A stretch of 50,480 nt of DNA from assembly GCF_018614035.1 (NCBI RefSeq), contig NZ_JAGGPA010000068.1:1-50480 (forward strand). Direction: 5' to 3'. Below the pieces are notes generated by a model. It ran no database searches, had not been told where the DNA came from, and worked only from the letters and a program-made list of their open reading frames with translations. Shown in pieces: positions 50,080 to 50,480 of the stretch. A program made the translations under genes and the position numbers. The first letter of the stretch is position 1. Each line of letters begins with the position of its first letter. Source of the stretch: Streptomyces sp. ISL-96 (GTDB lineage Bacteria; Actinomycetota; Actinomycetes; Streptomycetales; Streptomycetaceae).

Positions 50080-50245
50080 CTCACCTCCGAGGCGATCCTG
50101 GGCACGGACGACCAGCGCCGAGGGCGAAGGCGACGGCGTCGCCTGTGGCGGCAGCGGGCCCTGTCCGGCGTCGATGACGGACCCCGGGGCCGAGCGGGAG
50201 GCCAGCTTCGTGCGGCCCGGGGCGTTGATCGCATCTGCCGATGGG
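50080..50245. other. Non-coding spacer at the right side of the window
   Basis: No supported gene. Frames that stay open through it (for example 50072-50260 plus) look like GC-bias artefacts and lead into the R1 repeat. Confidence 0.45.
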
Positions 50246-50480
50246 GGCCGCCACTCGTAAGTGTGGCGCCGAAGGCCCGCCGGTAAAGGGCGCTCCTACG
50301 TCGCGTCGCCTGCGGCGATTGCGCTGCGCTTCACCCTTGACCGCCGCCCCTCCGCCGCAATGCATCTGGGGGGCGGCCCCCGGGGGGAGCCCACGGGGAA
50401 ACTCCGGCAAGTGGCTACTGTCTCGCTGACGACCGACGGGCCGGTAGGCGGGGCGCACCACGTCTAGGCCCGGACTTCGC
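50246..50480 (+). repeat. Dispersed repeat R1, copy 2 (runs off the window end)
   Basis: Same order as 23472-23613: GGGCCGCCACTCGTAAGTGT, then GGGGGAGCCCACGGGGAAAC, ending CTAGGCCCGGACTTCGC at the window edge. A block of about 95 bp (50280-50375, with GGTAAAGGGCGCTCC and AATGCATCTGGGG) is present here and missing from copy 1. Confidence 0.7.

Noticed and set aside
48823..50480. Integrated plasmid or prophage end
   Set aside because: The winged-helix gene and debris hint at accessory DNA, but no integrase, tRNA attachment site or tra genes are visible.

Overview
The window is about 50 kb of a high-GC actinobacterial chromosome, almost certainly Streptomyces. Reasons: strong G/C third-position codon bias with frequent GTG starts, Bld-type XRE/DUF397/DUF6879 regulator genes, a PAS-GAF-PP2C-HATPase anti-anti-sigma-type phosphatase, a PHO box of the streptomycete GTTCACC type, DUF6458, DUF2630 and AI-2E family proteins, and GC-rich hairpin terminators that mostly lack a U tract. 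No tRNA, rRNA, CRISPR array or prophage structural gene was seen. Coordinates and motifs were read by eye; no alignment or folding program was run.

Region 1 (1-4.6 kb): FadR-type GntR regulator plus MFS transporter, a mycothiol-dependent isomerase-like protein, a nitrilase-superfamily amidase, a small membrane protein and a LURP-one/Tubby-like protein. Region 2 (4.6-8.7 kb): two adjacent Bld-type signalling modules (HATPase / XRE-DUF5753 / DUF397, then 75-aa protein / DUF6879 / XRE-DUF5753 / DUF7848-like), with candidate operators in three intergenic spaces. Region 3 (8.7-22.3 kb): housekeeping genes (thioredoxin-NHL protein, M18 aminopeptidase, acyl-CoA dehydrogenase, SseB-like, pirin, AI-2E transporter, PP2C phosphatase, aspS). 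aspS is followed by an 80-bp perfect palindrome.

Region 4 (22.3-28.8 kb) is the plastic part: a broken SigE-type sigma factor gene translationally coupled to an intact L,D-transpeptidase-like lipoprotein gene, dispersed repeats, and a decayed IS5-family transposase split exactly at a codon boundary by a complete 2522-bp group II intron. The intron encodes an RT/maturase with an HNH domain, and its EBS1 and EBS2 pair perfectly with the flanking IBS1 and IBS2. A GNAT acetyltransferase gene follows, and two inverted ~245-bp repeat copies bracket the segment.

Region 5 (28.8-38.3 kb): metG with a canonical terminator, a VWA protein with a long low-complexity N-terminal half, barstar, PhoX-type phosphatase behind a PHO box, a hypothetical protein plus APC permease pair, and an S4 RNA-binding protein. 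Region 6 (38.3-39.0 kb) is a repeat block: a tandem array grown from a dispersed 3'-end motif, next to a second copy of a 133-bp element also found at 10.6 kb. Region 7 (39-48 kb): FUSC protein, DUF2630, an endonuclease/exonuclease/phosphatase-fold protein, an alpha/beta hydrolase divergent from a MocR regulator with paired direct repeats between them, a DrrA/DrrB-like ABC exporter and a TerB-like protein. Region 8 (48-50.5 kb) is accessory: a DUF433-containing fusion protein, a winged-helix protein, a truncated DUF397 remnant and a second copy of the 23.5-kb repeat.
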